Made by a program: the position numbers and the translations under genes
Shown here: positions 40,804 to 52,482 of the stretch, in pieces
Position numbering within the stretch: the stretch's first letter is position 1
Layout of the letters: each line of letters begins with the position of its first letter
Source: Sphingomonas bacterium
GTDB lineage: Bacteria; Pseudomonadota; Alphaproteobacteria; Sphingomonadales; Sphingomonadaceae
Reading direction: 5' to 3'
Length of the DNA: 64,000 nt
NCBI RefSeq assembly: GCF_028289855.1
Contig: NZ_JAQGKZ010000059.1
Coordinates: 27,839-91,838 of the forward strand
Notes under the pieces: model-generated
Told to the model about the DNA's origin: nothing
The model's database searches: none
What the model saw: the letters and a program-made list of their open reading frames with translations, nothing else

Positions 40804-41727
40804 TTACACGTTGTCGCGCGACACCGCGCGGTCCGATTTGGTCGTTTCAGGTTTTGCCGTCGCGCTCGGTTTGGGCGCCGGCGCGCGCATCCCCGGATCG
40901 GGCTTGCGCACCACCATCCGGGTCGGGTCGCGCAGGTCGAACTTGATATAGCCGTTGCCGAGCAATTTGTCGGTCCCGTCCTTCTCGGCAAACAATTTGA
41001 GCGCCTTGGCCGCTTCGTCGTCGCCCTCGGGCAGCGACAGGATTTCGCCGCTGTCGAACAATAGGTCCCAGCGCCGGTTGCCGACCCAGGTCGCGGCGCG
41101 CACCTTGGGCTTGAGCGCGGGCGCGGCCACCATCAATGTTTGATACGCCGGCTCCTGGCGGTCGGCGCCGGGGCCGATCACCAGCGGCAGATCGGGCATC
41201 GCGTCGGCGGAGACCGGCTCGAGATAGACGCCATCACGGTCGATCAGGCTGAGCACGCCGTGATCCTGCCACACCGCGGCAGGCGTGCGCTCGACGATGC
41301 GGATCAACAGCGTGTCGGGCAGCCGGCGTGAGACGTGCGCGTCCTGCACCCAGCCATATTGCAGCAAGCGGTCGCGGACGAGGTTGAGGTCGACCAGCGG
41401 CATCGCGCGCGATTTCTGATCGAGCGCGACAGCATATACTGTGGTGACATCCATCCTTTTGACGCCGCGCACCTCGATCTGGTCGACGCGGAAACCGGCC
41501 TTGCCGACCTGCTCGGCGATCGCGGTGCCGACCCGCGCGTTGATGCCCGTCAAATTACCGGCAACGTACACCCCGCCAAGCACCACGATTACGATCGTCC
41601 AAGTCGCGATCCGCCGCAGCGCGACGTGGCTCAAGGGAATCCGCGCGAGAATGCGATCGACGATCGACGTCTTCTTCTTACGGGTCGGGCGCCCCTTGGG
41701 CCGGGCGCGAGTGGGCTGGCGGCTCAT
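40804..41727 (-). CDS. ftsQ: Cell division protein FtsQ
   Basis: Bitopic divisome scaffold. A basic N-terminus ('RQPTRARPKGRPTRKKK') and one TM ('ATWTIVIVVLGGVYVAG') are followed by a POTRA domain ('FRVDQIEVRGVKRMDVTTVYAVA') and the FtsQ beta domain ('RRLPDTLLIRIVERTPAAVWQDHGVLSLIDRDG'). 307 residues with a charged C-terminal tail. The start is set by the ATGA overlap with ddl; the track's 447-residue version includes a ddl shadow. Confidence 0.93.
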   Translation of the reverse strand: MSRQPTRARPKGRPTRKKKTSIVDRILARIPLSHVALRRIATWTIVIVVLGGVYVAGNLTGINARVGTAIAEQVGKAGFRVDQIEVRGVKRMDVTTVYAVALDQKSRAMPLVDLNLVRDRLLQYGWVQDAHVSRRLPDTLLIRIVERTPAAVWQDHGVLSLIDRDGVYLEPVSADAMPDLPLVIGPGADRQEPAYQTLMVAAPALKPKVRAATWVGNRRWDLLFDSGEILSLPEGDDEAAKALKLFAEKDGTDKLLGNGYIKFDLRDPTRMVVRKPDPGMRAPAPKPSATAKPETTKSDRAVSRDNV

Positions 41728-42641
41728 GCGAGCGCCTCGTCGACGATCATCTGGACGAGTTCGGGGTACGAGATGCCGCAATGCCGCGCTTGTTCGGGAA
41801 CGAGGCTGAGCGGGGTCATGCCTGGCTGGGTGTTCACTTCGAGCAGGAACAACCCGTCCTCGCCGCGCTCGTCGTCCCAGCGGAAGTCGGAGCGCGATGC
41901 GCCCTTGCAGCCGAGCAGCCGGTGCGCCTCCAGCGCGATGCGCTTGCACGCAGCCGCGATGTGGTCGGGGATTTGCGCCGGAAAAACGTGCTCGGTCATC
42001 CCGTCGGTATATTTGGCGTCGTAATCGTACCAGCCCGATTTGGGCTTGAGCTCGGTTACGCCAAGCGCTTTGCCGCCGAGAATGGCGGTGGTCAGCTCGC
42101 GGCCACGCACATAGGGTTCGGCGAGCAATTCCTCGAATTCCTGCCACGGCCCCGCGACGTCGCGGCCGATCGGCTGGCCGTAATTGCCCTCATCGGTGAC
42201 GATCGCGACACCGACCGACGAGCCTTCGTTGACGGGCTTGAGCACGTACGGCCGCTTGAGCGGATCGCCCTCGAACACCTCGACCGACTTGACGATGCGC
42301 CCGCCGGGCATCGGAATACCGTGCGGGACGAGCGCCTGCTTGGTCAGCACCTTGTCGATCGCGATCACCGAGGTGACCATGCCCGAGTGGGTATATTTCA
42401 GCCCCATCAGGTCGAGCATGCCCTGCACCGTACCGTCCTCACCGGGGGTGCCGTGAAGCGCGTTGAACACGACATCGGGCTTGGCCTCGGCGAGCTTGGC
42501 GGCGACATCGCGGTCCATGTCGATCGCGGTGACGCGGTGCCCGAGCGACTCGAGTGCTTCGGCGATGCCCTTGCCCGACATCAGCGAAACCTCGCGCTCG
42601 GCCGACCAGCCGCCCATCAGGACTGCGACGTGAAGGCTCAT
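41724..42641 (-). CDS. ddl: D-alanine-D-alanine ligase
   Basis: ATP-grasp ligase that makes the D-Ala-D-Ala dipeptide for MurF. 'VAVLMGGWSAEREVSLMSG', 'ALHGTPGEDGTVQGMLDLMGLKYTHSG', 'VLKPVNEGSSVGV', and 'LLEVNTQPGMTPLSLVPEQA' with the Mg-binding Asn. 305 residues (DdlB type). ATGA overlaps at both ends join it to murB and ftsQ. Confidence 0.96.
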   Translation of the reverse strand: MSLHVAVLMGGWSAEREVSLMSGKGIAEALESLGHRVTAIDMDRDVAAKLAEAKPDVVFNALHGTPGEDGTVQGMLDLMGLKYTHSGMVTSVIAIDKVLTKQALVPHGIPMPGGRIVKSVEVFEGDPLKRPYVLKPVNEGSSVGVAIVTDEGNYGQPIGRDVAGPWQEFEELLAEPYVRGRELTTAILGGKALGVTELKPKSGWYDYDAKYTDGMTEHVFPAQIPDHIAAACKRIALEAHRLLGCKGASRSDFRWDDERGEDGLFLLEVNTQPGMTPLSLVPEQARHCGISYPELVQMIVDEALA

Positions 42642-43537
42642 GCGACTTGCCCCACGCGCTGGATTTCCCACTCAAGCGTCACGCCGCTGTTCGCCTTCAC
42701 CTTCTCACGCACTTCCTCACCCAAGCCTTCGATATCCGCGCTCGTCGCGTCACCGAGATTGAGAAGGAAATTGCAATGTTTCTCCGATACTTGCGCATCG
42801 CCGCGACGCAACCCCCGGCAACCCGCCTCGTCGACCAATTGCCAGGCTTTGTGGCCCTCGGGGTTCTTGAAGGTCGAACCACCAGTCTTTGAGCGCAACG
42901 GCTGCGAGGCTTCGCGCGCGGCGGCGATGCGGTCCATTTCGGCCTGGACTGTCGCCGACTCCGCCGGGTGGCCCCGGAACGTCGCCGAAACGACGATCGC
43001 GCCCTCGGGCAGTTCGCTGTGACGATACGTGTACCCAAGATCGCCGAGCGCCAGCGTCCGCCGCTCGCCCGATCGCAGCACGACCTCCGCCTCGACCAGC
43101 ACGTCCTTGACCTCGCGGCCGTAGGCGCCGCCATTCATCCGCACGAACCCGCCGACCGTGCCAGGGATCGAGCGCAGGAATTCGAGACCGCTGATACCGG
43201 CATCGCGCGCGTTGGAGGTGACTAGGATGCCGGGCGCGCCGCCGCCGCACTTGAGCGTGGTGTCGTCGAGCCGCTCGACCTTGGCGAATGCCTTGCCGAG
43301 TCGAACCACCACGCCAGGCACGCCGCCGTCGCGCACGATCAGGTTCGAGCCGAGGCCCAACCCCATTACCGGCACCGACGGGTCAAGCGCGTAGAGGAAG
43401 GTTTCGAGATCGGCGACATCCGCCGGCTCGAACAGCCATTCGGCGGCGCCGCCGCTCTTGAACCACACGAGCGGCGCCAGCGGCGCGCCGTGCGTCAGGC
43501 GTCCGCGCACCGGGGGCATGGCGTAGCAGACGCTCAC
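42638..43537 (-). CDS. murB: UDP-N-acetylenolpyruvoylglucosamine reductase
   Basis: FAD enzyme that reduces the enolpyruvyl ether to lactyl, giving UDP-MurNAc. FAD-binding '[24 protein letters not shown]' and '[19 protein letters not shown]'. The catalytic Ser is in '[14 protein letters not shown]' and the C-terminal region is '[20 protein letters not shown]' (type I). 299 residues from a GTG that overlaps the murC stop (GTGA); the upstream residues in the track are a murC shadow. Confidence 0.95.
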   Translation of the reverse strand: MSVCYAMPPVRGRLTHGAPLAPLVWFKSGGAAEWLFEPADVADLETFLYALDPSVPVMGLGLGSNLIVRDGGVPGVVVRLGKAFAKVERLDDTTLKCGGGAPGILVTSNARDAGISGLEFLRSIPGTVGGFVRMNGGAYGREVKDVLVEAEVVLRSGERRTLALGDLGYTYRHSELPEGAIVVSATFRGHPAESATVQAEMDRIAAAREASQPLRSKTGGSTFKNPEGHKAWQLVDEAGCRGLRRGDAQVSEKHCNFLLNLGDATSADIEGLGEEVREKVKANSGVTLEWEIQRVGQVA

Positions 43538-44952
43538 CGCGCCGCCTCGATCCCGGCGGCCAATCCCGCCGCCCACTTCGTAATGTCACCCGCGCCAAGG
43601 CACACAACCATATCGCCCGGCTGGACGACGCCCGCCAATTCCTTGGCCAGCTCCTCAGCCGATCCGATCGTCGCCGCCGAGCGATGCCCGCGGCGCTTCA
43701 GTCCATCGACCAACGCCTGCGCGTCGACGCCCTCGATCGGCTGCTCGCCCGCGGCATAGACCGGCGTCACGTACACCATGTCGGCGTCGTTGAACGCTTG
43801 CTGGAACTCCTCCATCAGATTGCCGAGCCGCGTGAAGCGGTGCGGCTGGACCACAGCGATAACGCGGTTGGCCACACCCTCGCGCGCGGCGGACAGCACC
43901 GCGCGGATTTCGACCGGATGGTGGCCGTAATCGTCGATGATCGCGGCGCTGCCCTGCTTGCCGAACGACACCTCGCCGACTTTGGTAAAGCGCCGTTTGA
44001 CCCCGGAGAATTTGGCGAAGCCCTTCTCGATCGTCTTGTCGGGCACCCCCATTTCGAGCGCGACGCCGATCGCGGCGAGCGCGTTCTGGACGTTGTGGCG
44101 GCCGGGCATCGGCAACTCGATATGCTCGATCGAGCGGACCGAGCCGTCGCGCTGGCGGATGATCGCCTCGAAGCGGTTGCCGCCGGGAATCGGGGTGACG
44201 TTGACCCCGCGAATGTCGGCCTGGGTCGAAAAGCCGTACGTCACGATCCGCCGGTCGCGGACGCGCGGGAGGACCGCCTGCACCTCGGGATGGTCGAGGC
44301 ACAGCAGCGCCGCGCCATAGAACGGTACGTTCTCGATGAACTGAACGAACGCGTCCTTGATCGCGTCGAAGCTGCCGTAATGGTCGAGATGTTCCGGATC
44401 GATGTTGGTGACGACAGCGATCGTGCCGTCCAATCGCAGAAAGCTGCCGTCGCTTTCGTCGGCCTCGACCACCATCCATTCGCTGTCGCCGAGCCGGGCG
44501 TTCGAGCCATAGCTGTTGATGATCCCGCCGTTGATGACGGTCGGGTCGATCCCGCCCGCGTCGAGCAGCGCGGCGATCATGCTGGTCGTCGTGGTCTTGC
44601 CGTGCGTCCCCGCCACCGCGACGGTCGATTTGAGCCGCATCAGTTCGGCGAGCATTTCGGCGCGGCGAACGACCGGGATGCGCCGTTCGAGCGCGGCCTC
44701 GACCTCGGGATTGGCCCGCTTGATCGCGGTGCTGGTCACGACAACCGCGGCGTCGCCGAGATTGTCCGCGGCGTGGCCGATCTTCACGTCGATGCCCATG
44801 TCGCGCAGCGATTGGATGACATAGCTCTCGGCGACGTCCGACCCCTGCACCTTGTAGCCGAGGTTGTGCATCACCTCGGCAATGCCGGACATGCCGATCC
44901 CGCCGATGCCGACGAAGTGGATCGCGCCGATGTCTGTTTTGAGGCCAGTCAT
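43534..44952 (-). CDS. murC: UDP-N-acetylmuramate-L-alanine ligase
   Basis: First Mur ligase, adding L-Ala to UDP-MurNAc. '[23 protein letters not shown]' (UDP-binding), P-loop '[13 protein letters not shown]', '[12 protein letters not shown]', '[11 protein letters not shown]', and '[12 protein letters not shown]' (specific to MurC/Mpl). 472 residues from 'MTGLKTDIG', coupled to murG by ATGA. Confidence 0.96.
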   Translation of the reverse strand: MTGLKTDIGAIHFVGIGGIGMSGIAEVMHNLGYKVQGSDVAESYVIQSLRDMGIDVKIGHAADNLGDAAVVVTSTAIKRANPEVEAALERRIPVVRRAEMLAELMRLKSTVAVAGTHGKTTTTSMIAALLDAGGIDPTVINGGIINSYGSNARLGDSEWMVVEADESDGSFLRLDGTIAVVTNIDPEHLDHYGSFDAIKDAFVQFIENVPFYGAALLCLDHPEVQAVLPRVRDRRIVTYGFSTQADIRGVNVTPIPGGNRFEAIIRQRDGSVRSIEHIELPMPGRHNVQNALAAIGVALEMGVPDKTIEKGFAKFSGVKRRFTKVGEVSFGKQGSAAIIDDYGHHPVEIRAVLSAAREGVANRVIAVVQPHRFTRLGNLMEEFQQAFNDADMVYVTPVYAAGEQPIEGVDAQALVDGLKRRGHRSAATIGSAEELAKELAGVVQPGDMVVCLGAGDITKWAAGLAAGIEAAR

Positions 44953-46109
44953 GCGAACGCCGCCTCTCCGCTTGGGAGTTCGGGTTGCGCCGCACCCACC
45001 GGCATGTCGCCCGCCGGATTGCTGATGTTCTCGACCAGGTCGGCCAGGTCGCGCGCAGCATCGGGGTGCCCGCACGATCGCGCGCGGGCGGCGGCGTTCT
45101 GCAGCGCTTCGGGATCGAGCCCGAGCTTCTGCATCTGCTTGGCAAGCTCGACGGGCGTGAACTGGCTCTGCGCGATCACCCGCGCGCCGCCCGCCTCTGC
45201 GATTTCGCGGGCATTGTCGGTCTGGTGGTCGTCGGTCGCGCTCGGCAGGGGCACGAGGATCGCGGGACGCCCGGCGGCAGTCAACTCGGCGATCGTCGAG
45301 GCCCCGGCGCGCGCGATGACGAGGTGCGCCCAGGCGAGATGCTCTGGCAGATCGGGCAGATACGTCGCCAGATCGGCGGCGATCGACAGCTGGGCGTACT
45401 TGGCGCGCGCAGCGTCGATATCCTCGACCCGCGCCTGATGCGTTACTTGCAAGCGGCGGCGGAAATTGACCGGGAGCATCGCGAGCCCGTCGGGAACGAC
45501 CTGCGAGAGGACGCTCGCGCCCTGGCTGCCGCCCGTCACCAGCACGCGAAAGATGCTGTCCTCCTCGAGCATCGGATAGGGCCGGTCGCGCAGCGCAAGC
45601 ACTTCGTCGCGCACCGGATTGCCGGTTAGCATCACTTTGCCGCGATATTTCTCCGCCAGCCGCTCGACCTTGCCGTACGACGTGGCGATCGCATCGACCT
45701 TCCCCGCGACCAGCCGGTTGACGCGCCCGAGCACCGCATTCTGCTCGTGCACCGCGGTTGGGATCTTGCGGTTGAACGCCGCGAGCAGCGCCGGAAGCGC
45801 CGGATAGCCGCCGAACCCGATCACCGCCGCGGGCTTCAATTTCTCGTACAATTCGATCGCCTGACCACGCGCCGCGAGCATCGCCCGCCCCGCACGATAC
45901 CAGCCTATCGGCCCGCCCTGCATCCGCCCTGCGGGCAGCACATGCGTCTCGACCCCGTCGAACAGCCCGGGAAAGCGCACGCCGCGCTCGTCGCTGATCA
46001 GGTCGACGCGGTGCCCGCGCCGCTTCAGTTCCTCGGCCAAGGCGGCGGCCGGCACCATGTGCCCGCCGGTGCCGCCCGCGGCCAACACGAACTGCCGCAC
46101 TCTCGTCAT
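44949..46109 (-). CDS. murG: UDP-GlcNAc:lipid I GlcNAc-transferase
   Basis: GT-B enzyme on the inner leaflet that converts lipid I to lipid II. '[21 protein letters not shown]' (first G-loop), '[16 protein letters not shown]', '[11 protein letters not shown]', '[17 protein letters not shown]' and 'ITRAG'-type '[37 protein letters not shown]'. 386 residues. The 997-residue track ORF is a read-through of ftsW/murD shadow and is not real upstream of this start. Confidence 0.95.
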   Translation of the reverse strand: MTRVRQFVLAAGGTGGHMVPAAALAEELKRRGHRVDLISDERGVRFPGLFDGVETHVLPAGRMQGGPIGWYRAGRAMLAARGQAIELYEKLKPAAVIGFGGYPALPALLAAFNRKIPTAVHEQNAVLGRVNRLVAGKVDAIATSYGKVERLAEKYRGKVMLTGNPVRDEVLALRDRPYPMLEEDSIFRVLVTGGSQGASVLSQVVPDGLAMLPVNFRRRLQVTHQARVEDIDAARAKYAQLSIAADLATYLPDLPEHLAWAHLVIARAGASTIAELTAAGRPAILVPLPSATDDHQTDNAREIAEAGGARVIAQSQFTPVELAKQMQKLGLDPEALQNAAARARSCGHPDAARDLADLVENISNPAGDMPVGAAQPELPSGEAAFA

Positions 46110-47326
46110 TCGCCGCTCCATTTCACGACATAGGGGGAGCGGCTCACAAACGGGTTCCGGCGCGTAAAGGCAAGCAGCAACCCCATCCCCGCCGACAGCG
46201 CGATCATCGACGACCCGCCGTACGAGATGAACGGCATCGTCATGCCCTTGGACGGGGCGAGCCCGGTGTTCACCGCCATGGAGATCAGCGCCTGTGCGCC
46301 GAACTGAATGGCGAGGCCGGCGGCAGCGAGGAGGCGGAAATCGTCCTGTTCGTCCAATAGCTTGACGAACACGCGCACGACGATCGCAAGGAAGATCAGC
46401 GCGACGATCCCGCACGCGATCAGCCCGAATTCCTCGCCGATCACCGAGAAGATGTAGTCGGTATGCGCCTCGGGCAGGCGGAACTTCATCTGTCCCCCGC
46501 CGGGACCGGTGCCGAGCCAGCCGCCCGCGGTCAGCGTCGCGCGCGCGGCATTGACCTGGAAATGCTCGGCCGGGTCGGACGATCCCGGGAACAGGAACGC
46601 GTCGATCCGGGTGCGCGCGGTGCCGTAAAAAACGTACGCCGCGACCACCCCTGCGAGTGCGACGCCTCCCAGCGTCAGGATCGCGCGGGTCGACACACCC
46701 GAGATCAGCAGCAGCGCGAGCCACACCACGCAGAACACGACGGTCTGGCCGAAATCGGGCTGGAGCATCAGCAATGTCGCGACGGTCGCGGTCAGCCCGC
46801 CGGTCAGCAGCGTGAGCATCCCTGCCGACAGCCCTTCCTTGCCCTTGAGCGACAACAGCCATGCGGTCGCGACGATGAAGCAGGGCTTGAGGAATTCGGA
46901 CGGCTGAAATTGCGAAATGCCGACGCCGAGCCAGCGCCGCGCGCCGTTCACCGTCACCCCGGCGATCGGCACCAGCATCAGGCAGACCAAAAATCCCGCA
47001 CAGCCGATCAAGGCCAGACGACGCGCGCGCTCGGCGGGCAGCATCGAGACGATCACCAGCACCGGCAACGACACGCACACCCACATCAATTGCCGCCAGA
47101 AATAGTAGAGCGGCGCCATATGATGCGTCGCATCCGAATAACGCTGCGCCGTCGCGGGCGACGCCGCCGCCACCGCGACCAGCCCGATCGCGATCAGGAA
47201 CAAGGTCAGGATCAGGATCAGCCAGTCGATGTCCCAGAACCATGCGCCCAGCGCCGAGCGGTCGGCGCGCCCGCCGCGCCGGGCGAAGCGAGTCATCAGG
47301 CCGTCCTTGACCGGCAGCGTGCTCAC
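46106..47326 (-). CDS. ftsW: Peptidoglycan polymerase FtsW (SEDS)
   Basis: Ten-helix SEDS glycosyltransferase that works with FtsI at the septum. '[26 protein letters not shown]', '[11 protein letters not shown]' containing the catalytic Asp region, '[20 protein letters not shown]' and '[22 protein letters not shown]'. 406 residues from a GTG within GTGA at the murD stop. Confidence 0.96.
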   Translation of the reverse strand: MSTLPVKDGLMTRFARRGGRADRSALGAWFWDIDWLILILTLFLIAIGLVAVAAASPATAQRYSDATHHMAPLYYFWRQLMWVCVSLPVLVIVSMLPAERARRLALIGCAGFLVCLMLVPIAGVTVNGARRWLGVGISQFQPSEFLKPCFIVATAWLLSLKGKEGLSAGMLTLLTGGLTATVATLLMLQPDFGQTVVFCVVWLALLLISGVSTRAILTLGGVALAGVVAAYVFYGTARTRIDAFLFPGSSDPAEHFQVNAARATLTAGGWLGTGPGGGQMKFRLPEAHTDYIFSVIGEEFGLIACGIVALIFLAIVVRVFVKLLDEQDDFRLLAAAGLAIQFGAQALISMAVNTGLAPSKGMTMPFISYGGSSMIALSAGMGLLLAFTRRNPFVSRSPYVVKWSGE

Positions 47327-48621
47327 GACATCGCCTCGACCAGTCCGCGGAAGGTGTCGCCGCGGTCCTCGTAATCGCGGAACTGATCGAACGACGCGCA
47401 GGCGGGGGACAGCAGCACCGTATCACCCGGTTCGGCCGCGGCGCGCGCGAGATCGACCGCGTCGGGCAGCGTGCCGGCGTAGGTTGTCGGAATTGTGTCG
47501 GCGAGCAGGTCGCGGAACAGCATCCCCGCCTCGCCGATCGTGTACGCGGCGCGGACATGCCCGAACGCCGGGCGGCATGCGTCGAGATTGTCGGTCTTGG
47601 CCTGGCCACCGAGAATCCAGTGAATGCGGTCGAACGCGGCGAGCGCGGGGGCGGTCGAGTCCGGATTGGTCGCCTTGCTGTCGTTGACATAGGCGACGCC
47701 GTTGAAGACGCCGACCCGCTCCATCCGGTGCGGCAGGCCGGCGAAGCTTTCCAGCCCGGCGTCGATCGCCGCTTCCGGAATACTGAGCGCCTGGCACGCG
47801 GCGATCGCGGCGAGCGCGTTCTGCGCGTTGTGCGGGCCTTGCAGCGACGGCCAGCGCGACTGGTCCATGCACACGCCCGGTGCGATCTTGTGGAGATGTT
47901 CGGCACGTGCGGACAGGCCGCGCGCGATCTTCGCCGAAGCATCGTCCCCGATCCCGATCACCGCGTCGTGGCCGGGCGACTGCATCGCGAACAGGCGGGC
48001 CTTCGACGCGGCATAGCCCTCGAACCCATCGTAGCGGTCGAGATGGTCGGGGGTGATGTTGAGCAACACCGCGACGTCGCAATCGAGGCTGAAGGTCAGA
48101 TCGAGCTGGTAGCTCGACAGTTCGATCACATAGATTCCGCCTTCAGGCAGCGGCTCCTCGCCAAGAATCGGCAAGCCGATATTGCCGCCCAGCCGCGATG
48201 GGACGCCGGCGGTCTCGACGATGTGATGGATCAGCGCGGTAGTCGTCGACTTGCCATTGGTCCCCGTGATCCCGACGACGCGGTGGGGCGGCAGTTCGCT
48301 CCGCGCCTCCACGAACAATTCGATGTCGCCGATGATCGGCACGCCCGCCGCGCGTGCTCTCGCCGCGACCGGATGGCGGTTGAGCGGAACGCCGGGCGAC
48401 ACCACCACGCCTGCGAACCCCGTCAGATCCATCGTCGCGGTATCGGCCAGCGTCACCCCGTGCGGATGATATTCGATCACCGCCTTGCGTACGGTTTCGT
48501 CGGCGTCCCACGCGAACACCTCCGCACCGGCCGCGACCAGCGCCTCGACCGTTGCCGCGCCCGACCGCGCCAGCCCGAGCACCGCATAGCGTCTGTCGCG
48601 CCAGGCCGGGCTGGTGATCAC
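47323..48621 (-). CDS. murD: UDP-N-acetylmuramoyl-L-alanine-D-glutamate ligase
   Basis: Second Mur ligase. '[19 protein letters not shown]', P-loop '[16 protein letters not shown]', '[12 protein letters not shown]', '[24 protein letters not shown]', '[20 protein letters not shown]' and '[22 protein letters not shown]'. 432 residues. The start is the GTG overlapping the mraY stop; the 106 extra N-terminal residues of the track belong to the mraY shadow. Confidence 0.95.
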   Translation of the reverse strand: MITSPAWRDRRYAVLGLARSGAATVEALVAAGAEVFAWDADETVRKAVIEYHPHGVTLADTATMDLTGFAGVVVSPGVPLNRHPVAARARAAGVPIIGDIELFVEARSELPPHRVVGITGTNGKSTTTALIHHIVETAGVPSRLGGNIGLPILGEEPLPEGGIYVIELSSYQLDLTFSLDCDVAVLLNITPDHLDRYDGFEGYAASKARLFAMQSPGHDAVIGIGDDASAKIARGLSARAEHLHKIAPGVCMDQSRWPSLQGPHNAQNALAAIAACQALSIPEAAIDAGLESFAGLPHRMERVGVFNGVAYVNDSKATNPDSTAPALAAFDRIHWILGGQAKTDNLDACRPAFGHVRAAYTIGEAGMLFRDLLADTIPTTYAGTLPDAVDLARAAAEPGDTVLLSPACASFDQFRDYEDRGDTFRGLVEAMS

Positions 48622-49697
48622 CGCAACTTCAGCGTCGATAGGCCGGCCAGCGCGAGCACTATCGCGACGATCCAGAAGCGGATCACCACTGTGGACTCGG
48701 CCCAGCCGAGCTGTTCGAAATGATGATGGATCGGCGCCATCTTGAACACGCGCTTGCCGGTGCGCTTGTACCAGAACACCTGGATGATGACGCTCATCGC
48801 CTCGACCACGAACAGCCCGCCGATTATGCCGAGCACCAGTTCGTGATGCGCCGTCACCGCGATCGTGCCGAGCGCGCCACCCAAAGCTAGGCTGCCGGTA
48901 TCGCCCATGAATACCGCCGCCGGGGGCGCGTTGAACCACAGGAACGCGAGCCCCGCCCCGATCATCGCACCGCAGAAGATCGCGAGGTCGCCGACACGCG
49001 GCACGTGCGGGATCCCCAAATAATCGGCGAATTTCACGTTGCCCGCGAGATACACGATGATCATCAGCGTCACGCTGGCGATGATCACCGGCATCGTCGC
49101 GAGCCCATCGAGCCCGTCGGTCAGGTTTACTGCATTGCCGAACCCGACGATCGTGAACGCCGCGAACGCGATGTAGAACCAGCCCAGATTTATCACGTGC
49201 CCGTTGTAGAAAGGCAGATAGAGCTGGGTGCCGTTGTCGGCGTTGGTATGGATGATGATCGCGCTGGCGATCCCGGCGATGATGAATTCACCGACCAGCC
49301 GAATGCGGCCCGAAACGCCCGCCGTGCTCGCTTTCCTGACCTTGTCGTAATCGTCGAGAAACCCGATCGTCCCGAACCCGAGCGTCACGAACAGGCACGC
49401 CCAGACATAAGGGTTGCTCAAATCCATCCACAGCAGGATCGACGCCGCCATACTGGTCAGGATCATCAACCCGCCCATCGTCGGCGTGCCGACCTTGGCG
49501 AGGTGAGTCTGCGGCCCGTCGGACCGGATCGGCTGACCCCTGCCCTGGCGAATGCGCAGCCAGCCGATGAATTTTGGCCCGATGATCATGCCGATGATCA
49601 ACGCCGTCGCCACCGCCGCGCCGGTGCGGAACGTCTGATAGCGGATCAGGTTGAGGGCGTGGGGGAAACCGAGCTGCGCGGCGATCCAGTAAAGCAT
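48618..49697 (-). CDS. mraY: Phospho-N-acetylmuramoyl-pentapeptide transferase
   Basis: Integral membrane enzyme that attaches phospho-MurNAc-pentapeptide to undecaprenyl phosphate (lipid I). '[12 protein letters not shown]', catalytic '[11 protein letters not shown]', '[14 protein letters not shown]', '[12 protein letters not shown]' and the His-rich '[15 protein letters not shown]'. 359 residues, ten TM segments. It shares one base with the murF stop (TAATG). Confidence 0.97.
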   Translation of the reverse strand: MLYWIAAQLGFPHALNLIRYQTFRTGAAVATALIIGMIIGPKFIGWLRIRQGRGQPIRSDGPQTHLAKVGTPTMGGLMILTSMAASILLWMDLSNPYVWACLFVTLGFGTIGFLDDYDKVRKASTAGVSGRIRLVGEFIIAGIASAIIIHTNADNGTQLYLPFYNGHVINLGWFYIAFAAFTIVGFGNAVNLTDGLDGLATMPVIIASVTLMIIVYLAGNVKFADYLGIPHVPRVGDLAIFCGAMIGAGLAFLWFNAPPAAVFMGDTGSLALGGALGTIAVTAHHELVLGIIGGLFVVEAMSVIIQVFWYKRTGKRVFKMAPIHHHFEQLGWAESTVVIRFWIVAIVLALAGLSTLKLR

Positions 49698-51067
49698 TAC
49701 GTTTTCCCACCGCAGAGCGCCGCGACCAATGCGGACAGCCCGACCCCGTTCGAACCCTTGATGAGAACCGCATCGCCCGCGCGAAGTTCCGCCACCAGGC
49801 GGTCGCGCGCGGCAGCGGCGTCGGGGGCATGGACGATTTCGACCTGCCCCTCAAGCGCTTCGGCGAGCGGCGCCATCGCTTCACCGACCAGGATGACCAG
49901 TTGGACGCCGGCGTCACGAACCGGACCGGCAAGGTCGGCGTGATAACCGTCCGATTTGTCGCCGAGTTCGCGCATTTCGCCGAGCACCGCGACCTTGCGG
50001 CCTTCTTCGGCGCCGAGCACCGCGAGCGTCGCGCGCATCGACGCGGGATTGGCGTTGTAGCTTTCGTCGATGACCAGCGCGGTACCGTCACCCACCGCCA
50101 CGGCGAACCGGTCACCGCGCCCCGCCAGCCCGCCGAGTTCCGCAAGCGCGAGCCCGGCCAGCGCAAGGTCGCCGCCGACCGCGTCGACCGCCGCCAGCAC
50201 CGCGAGCGAATTGCTCACCCAATGCTGACCGGGTTGCGAAATGGTATAGCTTAGCTCGCGGGTTCCGATCCGAGCGGTGACGAAAGTGCCGCCGTTGCCA
50301 GCACGGATCGCTTCCAGCGCAGCGACGTCGGCGCCTTCGTCGATGCCGAAGGTCACGATTGTGGCGGCATGAGGCTTGGCCGCTGCGATCAGCCGCTCGC
50401 GATGCGGGCTGTCATAGGGAACGATTGCTACACCCGCCGGCTCCAGCCCCTGGAAGATCTCGCCCTTGGCGTCGGCGATCGCGCTTTCGTCGGGGAAGAA
50501 CGCGGCGTGCGCGGGGGCGATCGCGGTGACGATCGCAACGTGCGGGCGAACGAGTGTCGTCAAATGCGCGAGTTCGCCGGGATGGTTCATTCCCATCTCG
50601 AACACGCCGAAATCGACGCCCGCCGGCATCCGCGCCAGGCTCAGCGGCACGCCGGTATGGTTGTTGTAGCTCTTGACCGAACGATGCGCCGACTTGTTCG
50701 GCGAACGGTCGAGCGCGGCGAACAGCGCCTCCTTGGTCCCGGTCTTCCCCGCCGACCCGGTGACGCCGATTATCTTGGCACTGGTGCGTGCGCGAGAGGC
50801 CTCGGCCAGCGCTTCCAGCCCCGCAAACGTGTCCGCCACGCGGACGTTGGGATGCGCGGTCTTCTTGCTGACCAGCGCGCCCGCCGCGCCGCGCTCGAAC
50901 GCCTGATCGAGAAACTTGTGGCCATCGGTGCTCTCGCCGGTCAGCGCGACGAACAGGTCGCCGGGCCCGACCTCGCGCGAATCGAACGTCACGCCCGAAA
51001 CGTCGAACGCCGCCGAAGCGGCGCCGCCGGTTGCGTCGGCGATGGCGGCGGAAGTCCATGATGTCAC
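49697..51067 (-). CDS. murF: UDP-MurNAc-tripeptide-D-alanyl-D-alanine ligase
   Basis: Adds D-Ala-D-Ala to the UDP-MurNAc-tripeptide. '[32 protein letters not shown]', P-loop '[16 protein letters not shown]', '[14 protein letters not shown]', '[14 protein letters not shown]', '[18 protein letters not shown]'. 456 residues, GTG start overlapping murE's stop. The P-loop has G in 'GKTGTKE' where many MurF have T or S. Confidence 0.95.
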   Translation of the reverse strand: MTSWTSAAIADATGGAASAAFDVSGVTFDSREVGPGDLFVALTGESTDGHKFLDQAFERGAAGALVSKKTAHPNVRVADTFAGLEALAEASRARTSAKIIGVTGSAGKTGTKEALFAALDRSPNKSAHRSVKSYNNHTGVPLSLARMPAGVDFGVFEMGMNHPGELAHLTTLVRPHVAIVTAIAPAHAAFFPDESAIADAKGEIFQGLEPAGVAIVPYDSPHRERLIAAAKPHAATIVTFGIDEGADVAALEAIRAGNGGTFVTARIGTRELSYTISQPGQHWVSNSLAVLAAVDAVGGDLALAGLALAELGGLAGRGDRFAVAVGDGTALVIDESYNANPASMRATLAVLGAEEGRKVAVLGEMRELGDKSDGYHADLAGPVRDAGVQLVILVGEAMAPLAEALEGQVEIVHAPDAAAARDRLVAELRAGDAVLIKGSNGVGLSALVAALCGGKT

Positions 51068-52482
51068 GTCGCCGCGGCCTCGCGCGCAACGGTGACGTCG
51101 TCGAACGGCAGCACCAGGTCGCCGACGATCTGCCCTTGCTCGTGTCCCTTCCCCGCGATCAGCACGATGTCTTCGGGTCCGGCGATCGCCACCGCCTCGC
51201 CGATCGCACGGCGGCGGTCGCCGATTTCGGTCGCGCCGATCGCGCCTTTGAGCACCTCGGCGCGGATATCGGCGGGGTCTTCGCTCCGCGGATTGTCGTC
51301 GGTCACGATCACCATGTCGCCGTAGCGCGCGGCGATCTCTCCCATCAACTCGCGCTTGCCGTGATCGCGGTCGCCGCCCGCACCGAACACGACGATCAGC
51401 CGCCCTTCGGTGTGCGGTTTCAACGCCTCGATCGCCGCCTCCAGCGCGTCGGGGGTGTGCGCGTAATCGACATAGACCGGCGCGCCGGCGCGATTGATCA
51501 CCGCGCGCTCGAGCCGCCCGCGCACCGGCTGCAACCGCGCGAGGTTCTGGATCGTCTGCGCGACATCGCCGCCGGTTGCGATCACCAGCCCGGCGGCAGT
51601 CAGCGCGTTCGCCGCCTGGTACGCGCCAATCAGCGGCAGATTGACCTTATGCTCGCGCCCCTCGGCCTCGATCACCAGCCCCTGCCCGAGCAACGTCGGA
51701 TCGCGGCTGGCCAGCCGGAGCGTACCACCGCGTTCCCCAACCGTGATCAGCGACTGCCGCCGCGCATGCGCGAGATCGACCACCCGCGCGGCCTGCGGAT
51801 CGTCGGCCCACACCACCGCGGTGCCGTCATCGGCGAGCACCTCGGAGAACAGCCGCAGCTTGGCGGTCAAATAGTTCGCCATGTCGCCATGATAATCGAG
51901 GTGATCGCGGCTGAGGTTGGTAAACGCCGCCGCGATCACTTTCAGCCCCTCGGTGCGGTATTGCGACAGTCCGTGGCTCGACGCCTCGAACGCGACATGA
52001 GTCACGCCTTCGCGCGCCAGCCCGGCGACGTTCGACAGGAAGGTCACGACGTCGGGCGTGGTCAGCCCGGTCGAGACGCTGTCGTCCGACGTGGTAACGC
52101 CGAGCGTGCCGATCGACGCCGCATGAAACCCGGCCATCCGCCACAATTGCCGAGTCATCTCGACGGTCGAGGTCTTGCCGTTGGTGCCCGTCACCGCGAC
52201 CGCGGTCTCGGGGAACGGTGCGAAGAACGCGGCGGCAAGGTGCGCGAATTTCTGGCGCGGGTTGTCGTCGGCGATGTGCAGCGCGCCGTCGACGCTCACC
52301 CCCGGACGCGCGACGATGGCGATCGCGCCCGACGCGACCGCCGCCGAAATATAATCCTCGCCGTTTACCCTGGCGCCTTCGAACGCGCCGAAGACGGTAC
52401 CGGGCGCGACTTTCCTGTGGTCGATCGCGAAGCCGGTGACGCTGGCGTCGCCACCGCCCGCCACCAGCCCGCCGAGTTTCAT
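51064..52482 (-). CDS. murE: UDP-MurNAc-L-Ala-D-Glu:meso-diaminopimelate ligase
   Basis: Third Mur ligase. P-loop 'VTGTNGKTSTVEM', 'TTPDVVTFL', 'EASSHGLSQYR', 'FTNLSRDHLDYHGDMANY', 'VYVDYAHTPDALE'. The 'TDDNPRSEDP' motif carries the DNPR signature for meso-diaminopimelate, indicating a standard Gram-negative peptide stem. 472 residues from 'MKLGGLV'; the upstream track residues are ftsI shadow. Confidence 0.96.
   Translation of the reverse strand: MKLGGLVAGGGDASVTGFAIDHRKVAPGTVFGAFEGARVNGEDYISAAVASGAIAIVARPGVSVDGALHIADDNPRQKFAHLAAAFFAPFPETAVAVTGTNGKTSTVEMTRQLWRMAGFHAASIGTLGVTTSDDSVSTGLTTPDVVTFLSNVAGLAREGVTHVAFEASSHGLSQYRTEGLKVIAAAFTNLSRDHLDYHGDMANYLTAKLRLFSEVLADDGTAVVWADDPQAARVVDLAHARRQSLITVGERGGTLRLASRDPTLLGQGLVIEAEGREHKVNLPLIGAYQAANALTAAGLVIATGGDVAQTIQNLARLQPVRGRLERAVINRAGAPVYVDYAHTPDALEAAIEALKPHTEGRLIVVFGAGGDRDHGKRELMGEIAARYGDMVIVTDDNPRSEDPADIRAEVLKGAIGATEIGDRRRAIGEAVAIAGPEDIVLIAGKGHEQGQIVGDLVLPFDDVTVAREAAAT

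Noticed and set aside
46110-47942. N-terminal two-thirds of a 997-residue minus-strand ORF ending in murG
   Set aside because: The extension is out-of-frame sequence of ftsW and murD. MurG starts at the ATGA overlap with ftsW.
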